DNA of 42,197 nt from Bog-473 sp049513455 (lineage in GTDB: Bacteria; Actinomycetota; Acidimicrobiia; Acidimicrobiales; RAAP-2). The stretch covers positions 1-42,197 of the forward strand of contig JBEKWB010000027.1 in assembly GCA_049513455.1 (NCBI GenBank). The letters are read 5' to 3'. Under the pieces are notes generated by a model, which did not search any database, was not told where the DNA came from, and saw nothing but the letters and a program-made list of their open reading frames with translations. This document shows, piece by piece, positions 7,288 to 15,151 of the stretch. Positions within the stretch are counted from its first letter, which is position 1, and each line of letters begins with the position of its first letter. The position numbers and the translations under genes are program-made.

Positions 7288-8585
7288 GACGCCACCACCG
7301 TGATGTCAAGGAAGTGAGCGGCGCACGAGATGCACGGGTCGTGGTTGCGGACCGTCTGCTCGCAACGCCACTGCAGCTCCTCGTCACTGAGCTCGAGGGA
7401 CTCCTGTGCCACCCGACGCAGGTCCGCCTCGATGGTGAGCTGGTTCTGGGAGGTCGGTGGCATGATGCGGGCCTTCAGGATTGTCCCCACCTTATCGATT
7501 TCGTACCGCTGCAGCAGCAGGCCCCGGGGGGCTTCGGTGACGCCGGTGCCCGACCCCTCGCGGGGAGTCACAAGAGCAGCAGGAGGATTTGGTGGGACGT
7601 ACGACTCGACCAGCGACAGCGCCTCTTCGCAGGCGAACACCAACTCGATGGCACGGACGACGATGCTACGGAACGGGTTGGTGCACACAGGACCCAGCCC
7701 AGCGGCCGTGGCAGCCTGCTTGGCGAGGGTCGGCAGCATGGCGGCGTTCAGCGCATAGCGGGCCAGGGGGCCGGTCAAATACGATTCGCCCCCAAGACGA
7801 GCGTGCAGAGCGGTCGAACGCTCGACGTGCTCTTCGACCACGAGGTCGGCCAGCTCGGATGGGCTCACGTCCAGGCCAAAAGAGGAGGAGGGTCGGCCGC
7901 GTTCGACTGGGTAGCAGTCGGGTTCTCGCAACGCCACGAAGCGATAGTCACCGGAGATGTCCGGGAAATCAAAGCCGGCCACCCACTCCACCGTGGCCAG
8001 CGCGGCGTCCCGGGCGCGGCGCAGCGGCGCAGCCAATGCCGCCACCATTTGCGGATCAGGCGCGCGGTAAAAACCGCCCACCCGGACGTTGACCGGATGC
8101 ACCGCCCGGCCACCCACCGTCTCCATGATCAAGTTACCCGTACGCTTGAGCTCGAGACCCCGCTGAATCGCTGCCGGGTCTCGCTCTGCGAGCTCCACCG
8201 CATCGGCGCAGCCGAGGAAGTCTGGCGCGTGCAGCAGGTAGACGTGCAGGGAGTGGCTCTGGATCCATTCGCCGCAGTAGAGGAGCCGTCGGAGCAGACG
8301 CACCCCTTCGTCGACCGTCACGCCGCAGGCATCTTCCATGGCGGCACACGCACTCATCTGGTACGCCACCGGGCAGATACCGCAGATGCGCGCCGTGATG
8401 TCGGGAGCTTCAGTGAAGTGGCGGCCGACCAGCAAGGCCTCGAAGTAGCGGGGAGGCTCGAATATCTCGAGGGCCACGTCGCTAACCAGGCCATCGCGCA
8501 CCTCCACCCGCAGCGATCCCTCACCTTCGACCCTCGACAGGCCTTCGACACCGATCGTGCGTGACGAACCCGAACCGTGGCTCAT
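7284..8585 (-). CDS. hydA: [NiFe]-hydrogenase large (alpha) subunit, group 3b type
   Basis: A 433-residue catalytic subunit that holds the NiFe centre and interconverts H2 with protons and electrons. The L1 motif ARICGICP gives Cys68 and Cys71; the L2 motif DPCISCAAH near the C-terminus gives Cys418 and Cys421, with His424 as the expected cleavage residue followed by a short tail. Length and the DPCISC form fit cytoplasmic NAD(P)-linked group 3b enzymes (sulfhydrogenase type). The ATG at 8585 overlaps the stop of the small subunit (ATGA); a GTG six bases earlier is the alternative. There is no signal peptide, in line with a cytoplasmic enzyme. Confidence 0.96.
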   Translation of the reverse strand: MSHGSGSSRTIGVEGLSRVEGEGSLRVEVRDGLVSDVALEIFEPPRYFEALLVGRHFTEAPDITARICGICPVAYQMSACAAMEDACGVTVDEGVRLLRRLLYCGEWIQSHSLHVYLLHAPDFLGCADAVELAERDPAAIQRGLELKRTGNLIMETVGGRAVHPVNVRVGGFYRAPDPQMVAALAAPLRRARDAALATVEWVAGFDFPDISGDYRFVALREPDCYPVERGRPSSSFGLDVSPSELADLVVEEHVERSTALHARLGGESYLTGPLARYALNAAMLPTLAKQAATAAGLGPVCTNPFRSIVVRAIELVFACEEALSLVESYVPPNPPAALVTPREGSGTGVTEAPRGLLLQRYEIDKVGTILKARIMPPTSQNQLTIEADLRRVAQESLELSDEELQWRCEQTVRNHDPCISCAAHFLDITVVAS

Positions 8586-9472
8586 GGACACGCCCGCGGT
8601 TGAGGCTGGCGGTCAGTCCGCCGGAGGGCGACCGGGACCGGACCTCCCTGGGCCACCGATTCCTCGAGGAAGGCCGGGGCGCCGGCGTTGAAGGTCCGAA
8701 AGAGCCGTGACACCTCGAGTGGTTCCAGGCCCCCATCACGCAACCGGGCCGTGAGAGATGGCGTGTTGGCCGTGTCTGCAGGTCCAAAGCAGCCAAAACA
8801 TCCCCGGTCGACCGAAGGGCACAGGGCGCCGCACCCGGCCCGGGTCACCGGGCCCAGACACGGCGTCCCGCGAGCTACCAGTATGCAAACGGTGCCGCGA
8901 CCCTTGCATTCCTGGCACACCGAGTGCCCGGGGATGACCGGCCGGCGTCCCGCCAGGGCGGAGGTGATCACCTCGAGCAGCTGGCGGCGATCGATCGGGC
9001 AGCCGTGCAACTCGAAATCCACGTCGACGTGGGCCGAGATCGGCGTCGAGGTGTCGAGCGAGGCGATGTACTCGGGATGGGCATAGACCGCTCCTACGTA
9101 CTCACCCGAAGCGGCAAAGTTGCGCAGACCCTGGATCCCTCCTGCGGTGGCGCACGCCCCGATCGTGACCAGCCGACGTGAGTTGGCTCTGACCTCTTGG
9201 ATCCGGAGGGCGTCGGCGGGCGTGGTGATCGATCCTTCCACCAGGGACACGTCGTAGGGCCCGCCGACGCTGGCGCTGGACATCTCGTTGAAATGAGCGA
9301 TGTGGACCGCTCCCGCCAGGGCCAATAGGTCGTCCTCGCAATCAAGGAGGGTCAGCTGGCAACCGTCGCAGGAGGCGAACTTCCACACGGCCAATTTAGG
9401 TCTTTGATCCCCATCAGCGACCAGTATCGGCTCGTCACCGAGGGCGGCGTCCGGGGCATCCGATCGGCTCAT
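8582..9472 (-). CDS. hydD: [NiFe]-hydrogenase small (delta) subunit
   Basis: A 296-residue electron-transfer subunit of the 20-kDa NuoB-like family. It has a CDGCQLTLLD motif (Cys35, Cys38) and GACATAGG, which with HGCP form the proximal cluster site. A C-terminal Cys-rich stretch (CQECKGRGTVC ... GCGALCPSVDRGCFGCFGP) binds two more [4Fe-4S] clusters, as in group 3b enzymes. There is no twin-arginine signal, unlike membrane uptake hydrogenases. The start overlaps the stop of the gamma-subunit gene (ATGA at 9469-9472). It carries electrons between the NiFe site and the FAD/[2Fe-2S] gamma subunit. Confidence 0.95.
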   Translation of the reverse strand: MSRSDAPDAALGDEPILVADGDQRPKLAVWKFASCDGCQLTLLDCEDDLLALAGAVHIAHFNEMSSASVGGPYDVSLVEGSITTPADALRIQEVRANSRRLVTIGACATAGGIQGLRNFAASGEYVGAVYAHPEYIASLDTSTPISAHVDVDFELHGCPIDRRQLLEVITSALAGRRPVIPGHSVCQECKGRGTVCILVARGTPCLGPVTRAGCGALCPSVDRGCFGCFGPADTANTPSLTARLRDGGLEPLEVSRLFRTFNAGAPAFLEESVAQGGPVPVALRRTDRQPQPRACP

Positions 9473-10404
9473 CGTTCGCGCTCGGAGAGCAGGTGGGTCA
9501 CCGCACCGGCGTACGGCAGGACGGGGCCGTCACGGCACAGCAGGAACCGACCGAGCTGACAGTGGCCACACCAGGCCACTGCACACTGCATGTTGCGCTC
9601 CAAGGACACCTGGATCCGGCCAGGGGCGACCCCCCGGTCGACCAGGTCCCGGGCCGTGAACCGCATCATGATCTCGGGCCCGCAGACAAGTACGCCCACA
9701 CTGGCGGGATCGAAGTCGGCCTCGGCGAGCAACGAGGTGACCAGTCCCACGTGGCCGGTCCATCCGGGGGCCCAGACATCGACCGTGACAAATACCTGCG
9801 CACCGGCCCGGGACCACGCCTCTAAATCCTCCCCGAAGACGATCTGGGCGGGCTCCCTGGCGCCGACGACCACGAACACCCGTCCGCCCTCCTCCTCGCT
9901 CCTCGCCACCAGCTCGTGCACGGCTCCGCGCAGTGGGGCGAGACCGATCCCTCCAGCGACCACCACCACGTCGTCGCCTGCCCCGGGCGCGCTCGTCGCA
10001 CCCGCGACATCGGTGACCTCAGCGGTGCCCCCGAAGTCTCCGAGCTCCCAGTTGGTGCCGAAGGGCCCCCGCACCCCGACCAGGTCTCCGATGCGGGCCC
10101 GGCACAGCGCGTGGGTCACCGGCCCCACGTCACGCACGGTGTGCTTCAAAGGGCCATCTTCACGGGGGGCGCTGCTCACAGAGATCGCCGCCTCGCCGAC
10201 CCCGAACGCGGTCAACATGTTGAACTGCCCAGGCCGGAAGAGCGCGCGCGGGTTCGCCATGGGGGCGATCGCCTCCGACAGGGGGGTGATGGACAGAGTT
10301 ACCACGTCCCTCGTCTCGTCGCGGCGTCCGACGACACGATAGAGAGCCGGGGTCAGCGCCCCCCTGTCCTCGCCGGGTCTTCCCAGGGTCCGGTCAGCGA
10401 GCAC
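9469..10404 (-). CDS. hydG: Hydrogenase gamma subunit: FAD/NAD(P)-binding [2Fe-2S] oxidoreductase
   Basis: A 311-residue ferredoxin-NADP reductase-like diaphorase subunit. The FAD region has RPGQFNML; the NAD(P) domain has VVVVAGGIGLAPLRG and VLVCGPEIMM. Four Cys near the C-terminus (about 274, 279, 282, 290, in CAVAWCGHCQLGRFLLC) bind a [2Fe-2S] cluster, as in HydG and dihydroorotate dehydrogenase electron-transfer subunits. The GTG at 10404 is preferred because GGAG lies about 9 bases upstream and it overlaps the preceding stop by 11 bases; a GTG at 10437 is the longer alternative without a ribosome site. It couples H2 chemistry to NAD(P)(H). Confidence 0.93.
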   Translation of the reverse strand: MLADRTLGRPGEDRGALTPALYRVVGRRDETRDVVTLSITPLSEAIAPMANPRALFRPGQFNMLTAFGVGEAAISVSSAPREDGPLKHTVRDVGPVTHALCRARIGDLVGVRGPFGTNWELGDFGGTAEVTDVAGATSAPGAGDDVVVVAGGIGLAPLRGAVHELVARSEEEGGRVFVVVGAREPAQIVFGEDLEAWSRAGAQVFVTVDVWAPGWTGHVGLVTSLLAEADFDPASVGVLVCGPEIMMRFTARDLVDRGVAPGRIQVSLERNMQCAVAWCGHCQLGRFLLCRDGPVLPYAGAVTHLLSERER

Positions 10405-10864
10405 CGTCGGCTCCGTAGAGGTCGAGCAAGCGAACACGGGTCATCTGCAAACGCTCGAGGAGTACCGCGGTTATCCGCTTCATCAGCGCGTACCCGAGCG
10501 CAGGGTCGGCCTCTGCCTTGTCGCGAAGGCAAGCCCCATCGACGGCCACGGCCCCCACCGCGTCGATGGCCCGGGCGTCGAAGTGCCAACGGTAAGGGGG
10601 GACCAGCCAGCTCCATCCCACTACTGCCCCGGGGCCGACCGTCTCGATGACGATCGGTCCCAATCCCGGCGAGTGGACCTCGATGGCGACCCGACCCCGG
10701 CGAACCAGATAGAGCGTGTCGGCGGGTTCGCCCTCGGCGAGTAGGAGGGTTCCTGGGTTGAACGCCACATTGCGGGCGCAGCCAGCGACATGGGCCACGG
10801 CGTCTCCGGGCAGCCCGGCCAGGAGTGGATGCACGGACACCAGCTCGGCCATGGTCGTCGTCAC
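10394..10864 (-). CDS. Cyclic-nucleotide-binding-domain protein without a DNA-binding domain
   Basis: A 156-residue Crp/Fnr-type sensor domain. The double-stranded beta-helix covers residues 8-110 with LLLAEGEPADTLYLVRRGRVAI and a phosphate-cassette-like VGPGAVVGWSWLVPP; a helix follows (ALGYALMKRITAVLLERLQMTRVRL). The protein ends there, so the usual C-terminal helix-turn-helix is absent and it cannot be a standard Crp/Fnr regulator. It lies between the beta and gamma hydrogenase genes, overlapping both (GTGA at 10861-10864). It probably acts as a ligand-sensing or docking subunit of the hydrogenase. I recall similar genes in other group 3b operons, but their function is not established. Confidence 0.9.
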   Translation of the reverse strand: MTTTMAELVSVHPLLAGLPGDAVAHVAGCARNVAFNPGTLLLAEGEPADTLYLVRRGRVAIEVHSPGLGPIVIETVGPGAVVGWSWLVPPYRWHFDARAIDAVGAVAVDGACLRDKAEADPALGYALMKRITAVLLERLQMTRVRLLDLYGADGAR

Positions 10865-12015
10865 GAGGATGTCGCTCCTGGCCCGCTGCCACCACGGACA
10901 GCCCCGTCAGTGTGCCGGATGGCCGCCGCCTCCTCGGTGAGGTCGATGCCTACTGGACACCATGTGACGCATCGGCCACACCCGACACAGCCCGAGGTGT
11001 CGAACTGGTCCCACCAGGTCGAGAGCTTGTGGGTGAGCCATTGGCGGTAACGCGAGGAGGTCGACGCCCGCACCGGTCCGCCGTGGAGGTACGAGTGGTC
11101 GAGATCGAAACACGTCGCCCAAACCCGCTCGCGGCGAACCTCGCCCGTCAGTTCGGTCGTGTCGTGCACGTCGCTGCAAAAGCACGTCGGACAGACGAGA
11201 GTGCAGTTCCCGCAAGCCAGGCACCGCTCGGCCACCTCGTCCCAGCGGGGGTGCTCGAGGTTGCGGGCGAGGAGCTCGGCCAGGCCTTCTGTCTCCAGTC
11301 GTCGGCCCATGGCGCCCGCTGCCGCGGCCAGCACCTGATGGCGGGCCCGGAGGTCGCGGTCGGTAGCAGCCGCGGTGGGGATGCGCGAGAGGACCTCTCC
11401 GCCCAGGTCTGTGCCGACCCGGACCACGAACCGATGGCCGTCTTGGTCGTCGAGCTCGCTCAAGGCCAGATCGAACCCCCGGTCGGCCCCCGGCCCGGTC
11501 CCCATCGACGTGCAGAAGCACGTGGCTGCCGGCGTGCCGCACTCAGCGGTCACCACAAAGGCACCATCTCGCCGGGACGCGTAGCGCGGGTCGGTCACCG
11601 GGCCGTCGCGCAGCACCCGGTCGAGCACGTCCAGCGCGGCGAGCTCACAGGGCCGGGCACCGATCACGGCCAGTGGCCCAGTCGGTGCCTCGGGTTCGAT
11701 GAAGGTCACTTCGTCGCCATCCACCTTTGCCCGCCATACCTCCTGGGTGGGCGGGAAGAGCTCGGCCTTCCAAGAGCCCGGGCCGACAGCCCACCCGAAC
11801 AGGGCCTCGTCCTCGCCGCGCTCGAGCCGGTAACGACCGGGGGCCTGCTCGTCGTGGTATCCGGCCGGCAGATCTCTGACGCTCGATACAGCACCAGGCA
11901 CGATCGCACCGTCCCGTACCACTGGACCCCTGGTGTCGTACCCGAGGTCCCTCAAGGCCGTGATCAGCGCGTTCAACCCCTCCGTATCGATCACCTTGGC
12001 GTCACCGATCTGCAT
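10861..12015 (-). CDS. hydB: Hydrogenase beta subunit: 4Fe-4S dicluster protein
   Basis: A 384-residue iron-sulfur subunit, first gene of the operon. Two ferredoxin motifs lie at CLACGNCTLVCPTC (Cys265, 268, 271, 275) and CVGCGRCVTWCPVG (Cys343, 346, 349, 353). Extra Cys pairs (ECGTPAATCFC near 159-168, and CFCSD) are typical of the HydB/AsrA family, in which this subunit moves electrons from the gamma subunit. The ATG at 12015 is chosen; a GTG codon directly precedes it, and the GGAG overlaps so closely that the ribosome site is poor. The nearest upstream sites are the 9-base inverted repeat at 12054-12100 and a weaker DosR-like box about 257 bases away. Confidence 0.93.
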   Translation of the reverse strand: MQIGDAKVIDTEGLNALITALRDLGYDTRGPVVRDGAIVPGAVSSVRDLPAGYHDEQAPGRYRLERGEDEALFGWAVGPGSWKAELFPPTQEVWRAKVDGDEVTFIEPEAPTGPLAVIGARPCELAALDVLDRVLRDGPVTDPRYASRRDGAFVVTAECGTPAATCFCTSMGTGPGADRGFDLALSELDDQDGHRFVVRVGTDLGGEVLSRIPTAAATDRDLRARHQVLAAAAGAMGRRLETEGLAELLARNLEHPRWDEVAERCLACGNCTLVCPTCFCSDVHDTTELTGEVRRERVWATCFDLDHSYLHGGPVRASTSSRYRQWLTHKLSTWWDQFDTSGCVGCGRCVTWCPVGIDLTEEAAAIRHTDGAVRGGSGPGATSS

Positions 12016-12053
12016 CACTCCAGGTTAAGGCGGCCGGGATCAGATGAACAGGG

Positions 12054-12100
12054 CCTCTTGCCTCTGGCGCGACAGCAGCGGGAAGCACGACGGCAAGAGG
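12054..12100. repeat. 9-base inverted repeat before the hydrogenase operon
   Basis: CCTCTTGCC (12054-12062) and its exact complement GGCAAGAGG (12092-12100) are separated by 29 bases, about 39 bases upstream of hydB. The long spacer makes a terminator unlikely. A dimeric regulator site or part of a 5' leader is possible. Confidence 0.4.
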
Positions 12101-12512
12101 AAGTCAGGCTGAAACTATGAAGATTTCCTTCTGCTCGTGCTGGGCCGGAGTGAGCGGGTCCCCGCGGGGTACCCGGACGACGCCCTCGTTCGGGACCTCA
12201 GCGAAGCAGTGACAGCTTCCCCAACGAGGTACGGCCGGACGGCGATCCGATTTTCACAATACGGCAGGGACAGGCCCTTTGGCCCTAGTGCCGGGGGCCA
12301 CCGTCCGGACACGCTGGGCTTGTGACCACCCACTGGTACTCCGGGACGATGACCACGCCACCTGCCACTCCGACAATCCCCGCGACTTGGTCGACCGGGC
12401 GCAGTGTCGCACCCGTGATCGGCACTGTCGTGCCACAAGGAGCAGCTGCGCGGGGGATGGCGGCCCGGCACTGGGTCGCGGGCCGCGAGGACCGAAACCC
12501 GGGTTCCCGACG
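12101..12512. other. Intergenic region between hydrogenase operon and carbamate kinase
   Basis: About 410 bases without a credible gene; the long frames that cross it are continuations of shadows of the kinase gene. The only structured element I see is the DosR-like site at 12272-12285, embedded in a GGGAC...GGCCCTAGTGCC block. Confidence 0.5.
12272..12285 (+). promoter_or_regulatory. Weaker DosR-like palindrome between hydB and arcC
   Basis: AGGCCCTTTGGCCC, followed by T, keeps the GGCCCT right half but departs from the consensus in the left half; a separate GGGAC half site lies five bases to its left. It is 257 bases from hydB and 227 bases from arcC, further than at the other loci. Confidence 0.4.
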
Positions 12513-13463
12513 ATGAGACTGGTCGTCGCACTTGGTGGCAACGCACTGCTGGAGCGAGGTGAGGCCCCAGACTCCGAAATCCAGGAGCGACATGTCCAGC
12601 GAGCCGTGGAGGCCCTCACCCCGCTGGTCGAGCAGCACGAGGTGACCGTCACACACGGCAACGGCCCCCAGGTCGGGGTCCTCGCCATTGAAAGTGCCAA
12701 CGACACATCGCTTGGACATCCTTACCCCTTCGACGCCCTTGGCGCCCAAACCCAGGGACTCATCGGCTACTGGCTCATTCAGGCACTCCAATCGGCCCTT
12801 CCCGACCGTGAAGTCGCCTGCGTCTTGTCCCGAACGATCGTCGACTCTACGGATCCGGCCTTCAGCAACCCCTCCAAATTCGTCGGTCCCGTGTACACCA
12901 AGGCCCGGGCCGAACATCTCGCCGCCGACTTTGGGTGGGATGTCCGCGCCGACGGGCAGTATTGGCGACGGGTGGTCCCTTCTCCGGAACCTCAGACCAT
13001 CGTCGAGCTCAACATGATCCGCCTGCTCATTGATGGAGGCGCTGTGGTCGTCTGCATGGGTGGAGGTGGAATACCGGTCGTCCGGGAATCGGGCGGACAG
13101 CTGCGAGGGGTCGAGGCGGTGATCGACAAGGATCTCGGGGCCGCCCTCTTGGCGGAGAAGTTGGGAGCCGACGGCCTTCTGCTCTTGACCGACGTCTCCG
13201 CAGTCGAGCTCGACTACGGAACAGCCAAGGCCCGACCGATAGGCCACACGACCGTCGAGGAATTGCGCAGCACCTCCTTTCCTGCCGGCTCCATGGGACC
13301 CAAGGTCGCCGCCGCCTGCCGCTTCGTCGAGCGCTCCGGGGGGCTGGCCGCCATAGGCAGTCTCGATGACGCCGCACTCTTGCTGTCCGGGAATGTCGGA
13401 ACTCTGATACGTCCGACCGCGGGTGCCGCGGCATCTCACGGCGATACGAGGAGCGGCACTTGA
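12513..13463 (+). CDS. arcC: Carbamate kinase
   Basis: A 316-residue amino-acid-kinase-family enzyme that makes ATP from carbamoyl phosphate and ADP, releasing carbamate (ammonia and CO2). The start VVALGGNALL is the family signature; VTHGNGPQVG follows at about residue 47, then VVCMGGGGIPVV and AVIDKDLGAALLAEKLGAD in the nucleotide-binding half, and GSMGPKVAAA near the end. Length is typical. The ATG at 12513 is chosen because it starts the conserved domain; the Shine-Dalgarno sequence is weak. There is no arginine deiminase nearby, so the carbamoyl phosphate most likely comes from the transcarbamoylases at 30.7-32.6 kb (inference). It leads the folate genes on the same strand with a 159-base gap. 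Confidence 0.95.
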   Translation: MRLVVALGGNALLERGEAPDSEIQERHVQRAVEALTPLVEQHEVTVTHGNGPQVGVLAIESANDTSLGHPYPFDALGAQTQGLIGYWLIQALQSALPDREVACVLSRTIVDSTDPAFSNPSKFVGPVYTKARAEHLAADFGWDVRADGQYWRRVVPSPEPQTIVELNMIRLLIDGGAVVVCMGGGGIPVVRESGGQLRGVEAVIDKDLGAALLAEKLGADGLLLLTDVSAVELDYGTAKARPIGHTTVEELRSTSFPAGSMGPKVAAACRFVERSGGLAAIGSLDDAALLLSGNVGTLIRPTAGAAASHGDTRSGT

Positions 13464-13622
13464 AGACGGGACGACCGGCGCCTCGCGCCCCCCGGTACAC
13501 ACTCGCACACGCACGTATTGCGGGAGATCCGCACAATCGCATTGAGCAGTGTGGCTCCGATGTGATCGATGAGGTCGAGTGCCGCAAGCTCCTGCGCGAG
13601 CCTTTGACGCTGGGAGCGCAGC

Positions 13623-14252
13623 ATGGCTGAGACAATTTCGCCGACGATCGACACCTTTCTCGAAGAGCTTGCAACCCGACAGCCGACTCCGGGCGGCGGC
13701 GCTGCAGCTGGGCTCGCGAGCGCGCTCGGAGCGGCGCTACTCGCGATGGTCGCGAACTACACGACCGGTAAACGCTACGCCGAGGTGGAGAACGAGATGC
13801 GATCATTTGTCGCGGAGCTCGAGGAGCTTCGCTCCCGCTCACTACAGGCCATGCACGACGACGAGGTCGCCTTCGCTGCGGTCGGAGCCGCGTACGCCAT
13901 GCCACGGGAGACCGACGAGGAGAAGCAAGCTCGCGACGAGGCGATCCAAGAGGCGCTGGTCGGCGCGGTTGCGCCCCCTCGCGCGATCGCGTGCATCGTC
14001 GAGCGACTGGCGGAGATCGCCGCCCTGATCGCCGAGAAGGGCAACCGGAACGTGCTCTCCGACGTCGGCGTCGGAGCGGCGTGCGCGAGAGCGGCCATAG
14101 ACGGTGCCATCTTGAACGTCGCCATCAACGCGGCGCAGATCGACGATCGACGCGTCGGTGCGGAGCTTGTTGCCGCACTCGCGGACATGGACGACCTGAA
14201 GGGCGCCCTCGGCGACGTAGTGGACGACGTCCGTCGAAAGGTCTCAGGCTGA
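13623..14252 (+). CDS. fchA: Cyclodeaminase/cyclohydrolase (FTCD-C / FchA family)
   Basis: A 209-residue protein of the formimidoyltetrahydrofolate cyclodeaminase family, all alpha-helical. The opening TIDTFLEELATRQPTPGGGAAAGL is the folate-binding signature. GNRNVLSDVGVGA lies in the middle. The family includes stand-alone methenyl-THF cyclohydrolases (FchA of acetogens and methylotrophs) and cyclodeaminases that release ammonia from formimino-THF in histidine and purine breakdown. Both activities yield or use 5,10-methenyl-THF. Its stop overlaps the folD start (TGATG), so the two are coupled. The neighbouring FolD lacks its cyclohydrolase Lys, which argues that this protein supplies that step. 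GGGAG lies before the ATG. Confidence 0.9.
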   Translation: MAETISPTIDTFLEELATRQPTPGGGAAAGLASALGAALLAMVANYTTGKRYAEVENEMRSFVAELEELRSRSLQAMHDDEVAFAAVGAAYAMPRETDEEKQARDEAIQEALVGAVAPPRAIACIVERLAEIAALIAEKGNRNVLSDVGVGAACARAAIDGAILNVAINAAQIDDRRVGAELVAALADMDDLKGALGDVVDDVRRKVSG

Positions 14253-15121
14253 TGAGAATCGATGGCCGTGCCATCGCAGCGACGATTACAGAGCAGGTCC
14301 GCGACCACGTCATGCGTCTGAAAAACACCGGAGTCGAACCGAAGGTAGGCATCCTCACCGCGACTGACGACGTGTCGACCGCGTACTACGTGCGGTCGAT
14401 CGTCCGCGCCGCCGAACGCTCCGGGATTCTCGCCGAAGTGCTCGCACTGACGCCGGAGTCGGATACTGCGACGGTTCGCGGGGCGTGTCGACATCTGGCT
14501 GACGACACTACGGTCCACGGCGTCATCGCCCAGACCCCATTCCCCGCCGGCATCGACGCAACAGAGGTGATCCGCCAGATTCCCGCGCACAAAGACGTCG
14601 ACGGTGCCACGGCCGAGAGCGCGGGTCTTCTCTTTCACGGCCTACCCGCGTACGCCCCTGCGACAGCCCAGGCGGTAATGGAGATCCTCCATGCGGAGCA
14701 GATCGATCTCACGGGCAAGCGTGTCACCGTCGTCGGCCGAAGCCTTGTGGTCGGCAAACCGCTCTCGGTACTCCTTCTCGGAGCGAACGCCACCGTCACG
14801 GTCTGCCACTCGCGAACGGTCGATCTCCCTGCCGTTTGCCGGGAAGCGGAAATTTTGGTTGTGGCCATTGGCCGCCCGCACATGATCGGCGCCGAGTACG
14901 TGGGTGAGGGTGCCACGGTCATTGACGTGGGGACGAACGCGACAGACGGGGGGCTCGTCGGCGATGTCGACTTCGAAGCGGTGGCTGGAATCGCTGGCAG
15001 AATCACGCCCGTGCCAGGGGGAGTGGGTCCGGTTACGACCGCATGCCTCCTGCGTAATATCGTTTGCGCATGCGAGTGCTCGAGCACTTCGACCCCCCCG
15101 ACGATGGGCAGGTCGGACTGA
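14252..15121 (+). CDS. folD: FolD-type methylene-THF dehydrogenase lacking the cyclohydrolase lysine
   Basis: A 289-residue FolD-family protein that oxidises 5,10-methylene-THF to methenyl-THF, or the reverse, with NAD(P). The Rossmann part has VTVVGRSLVVGKPLSVLLL and the end has ITPVPGGVGPVTTACLLRN. In the folate site the catalytic Tyr (Tyr46), Gln94 (GVIAQTPFP) and Asp115-Asp117 (KDVDG) are present. The Lys normally found four residues after the Tyr (YVxxK) is Ile50 here (YVRSI). That Lys is needed for the cyclohydrolase half-reaction, and its replacement in other FolD proteins leaves dehydrogenase activity. I infer a monofunctional dehydrogenase working with FchA. The ATG shares a base with the fchA stop. 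Confidence 0.93.
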   Translation: MRIDGRAIAATITEQVRDHVMRLKNTGVEPKVGILTATDDVSTAYYVRSIVRAAERSGILAEVLALTPESDTATVRGACRHLADDTTVHGVIAQTPFPAGIDATEVIRQIPAHKDVDGATAESAGLLFHGLPAYAPATAQAVMEILHAEQIDLTGKRVTVVGRSLVVGKPLSVLLLGANATVTVCHSRTVDLPAVCREAEILVVAIGRPHMIGAEYVGEGATVIDVGTNATDGGLVGDVDFEAVAGIAGRITPVPGGVGPVTTACLLRNIVCACECSSTSTPPTMGRSD

Positions 15122-15151
15122 CGAGTATTCAGCATCACCAGGAGCGCCGAG

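Noticed and set aside
12285..13514. 409-codon minus-strand frame covering carbamate kinase
   Set aside because: It is the antisense shadow of arcC in GC-rich DNA; its translation is low-complexity and unlike any family.
13464..13622. GGGACGACCGGCGC before fchA as another copy of the shared palindrome
   Set aside because: The right half site is wrong (GGCGC rather than GGCCCT) and it lacks the TTCGG core; kept out of the motif set.
13436..13654. 72-codon minus-strand frame between arcC and fchA with a helix-like stretch
   Set aside because: It has no ribosome site, overlaps the start of fchA antisense and has no recognisable homology; treated as chance.
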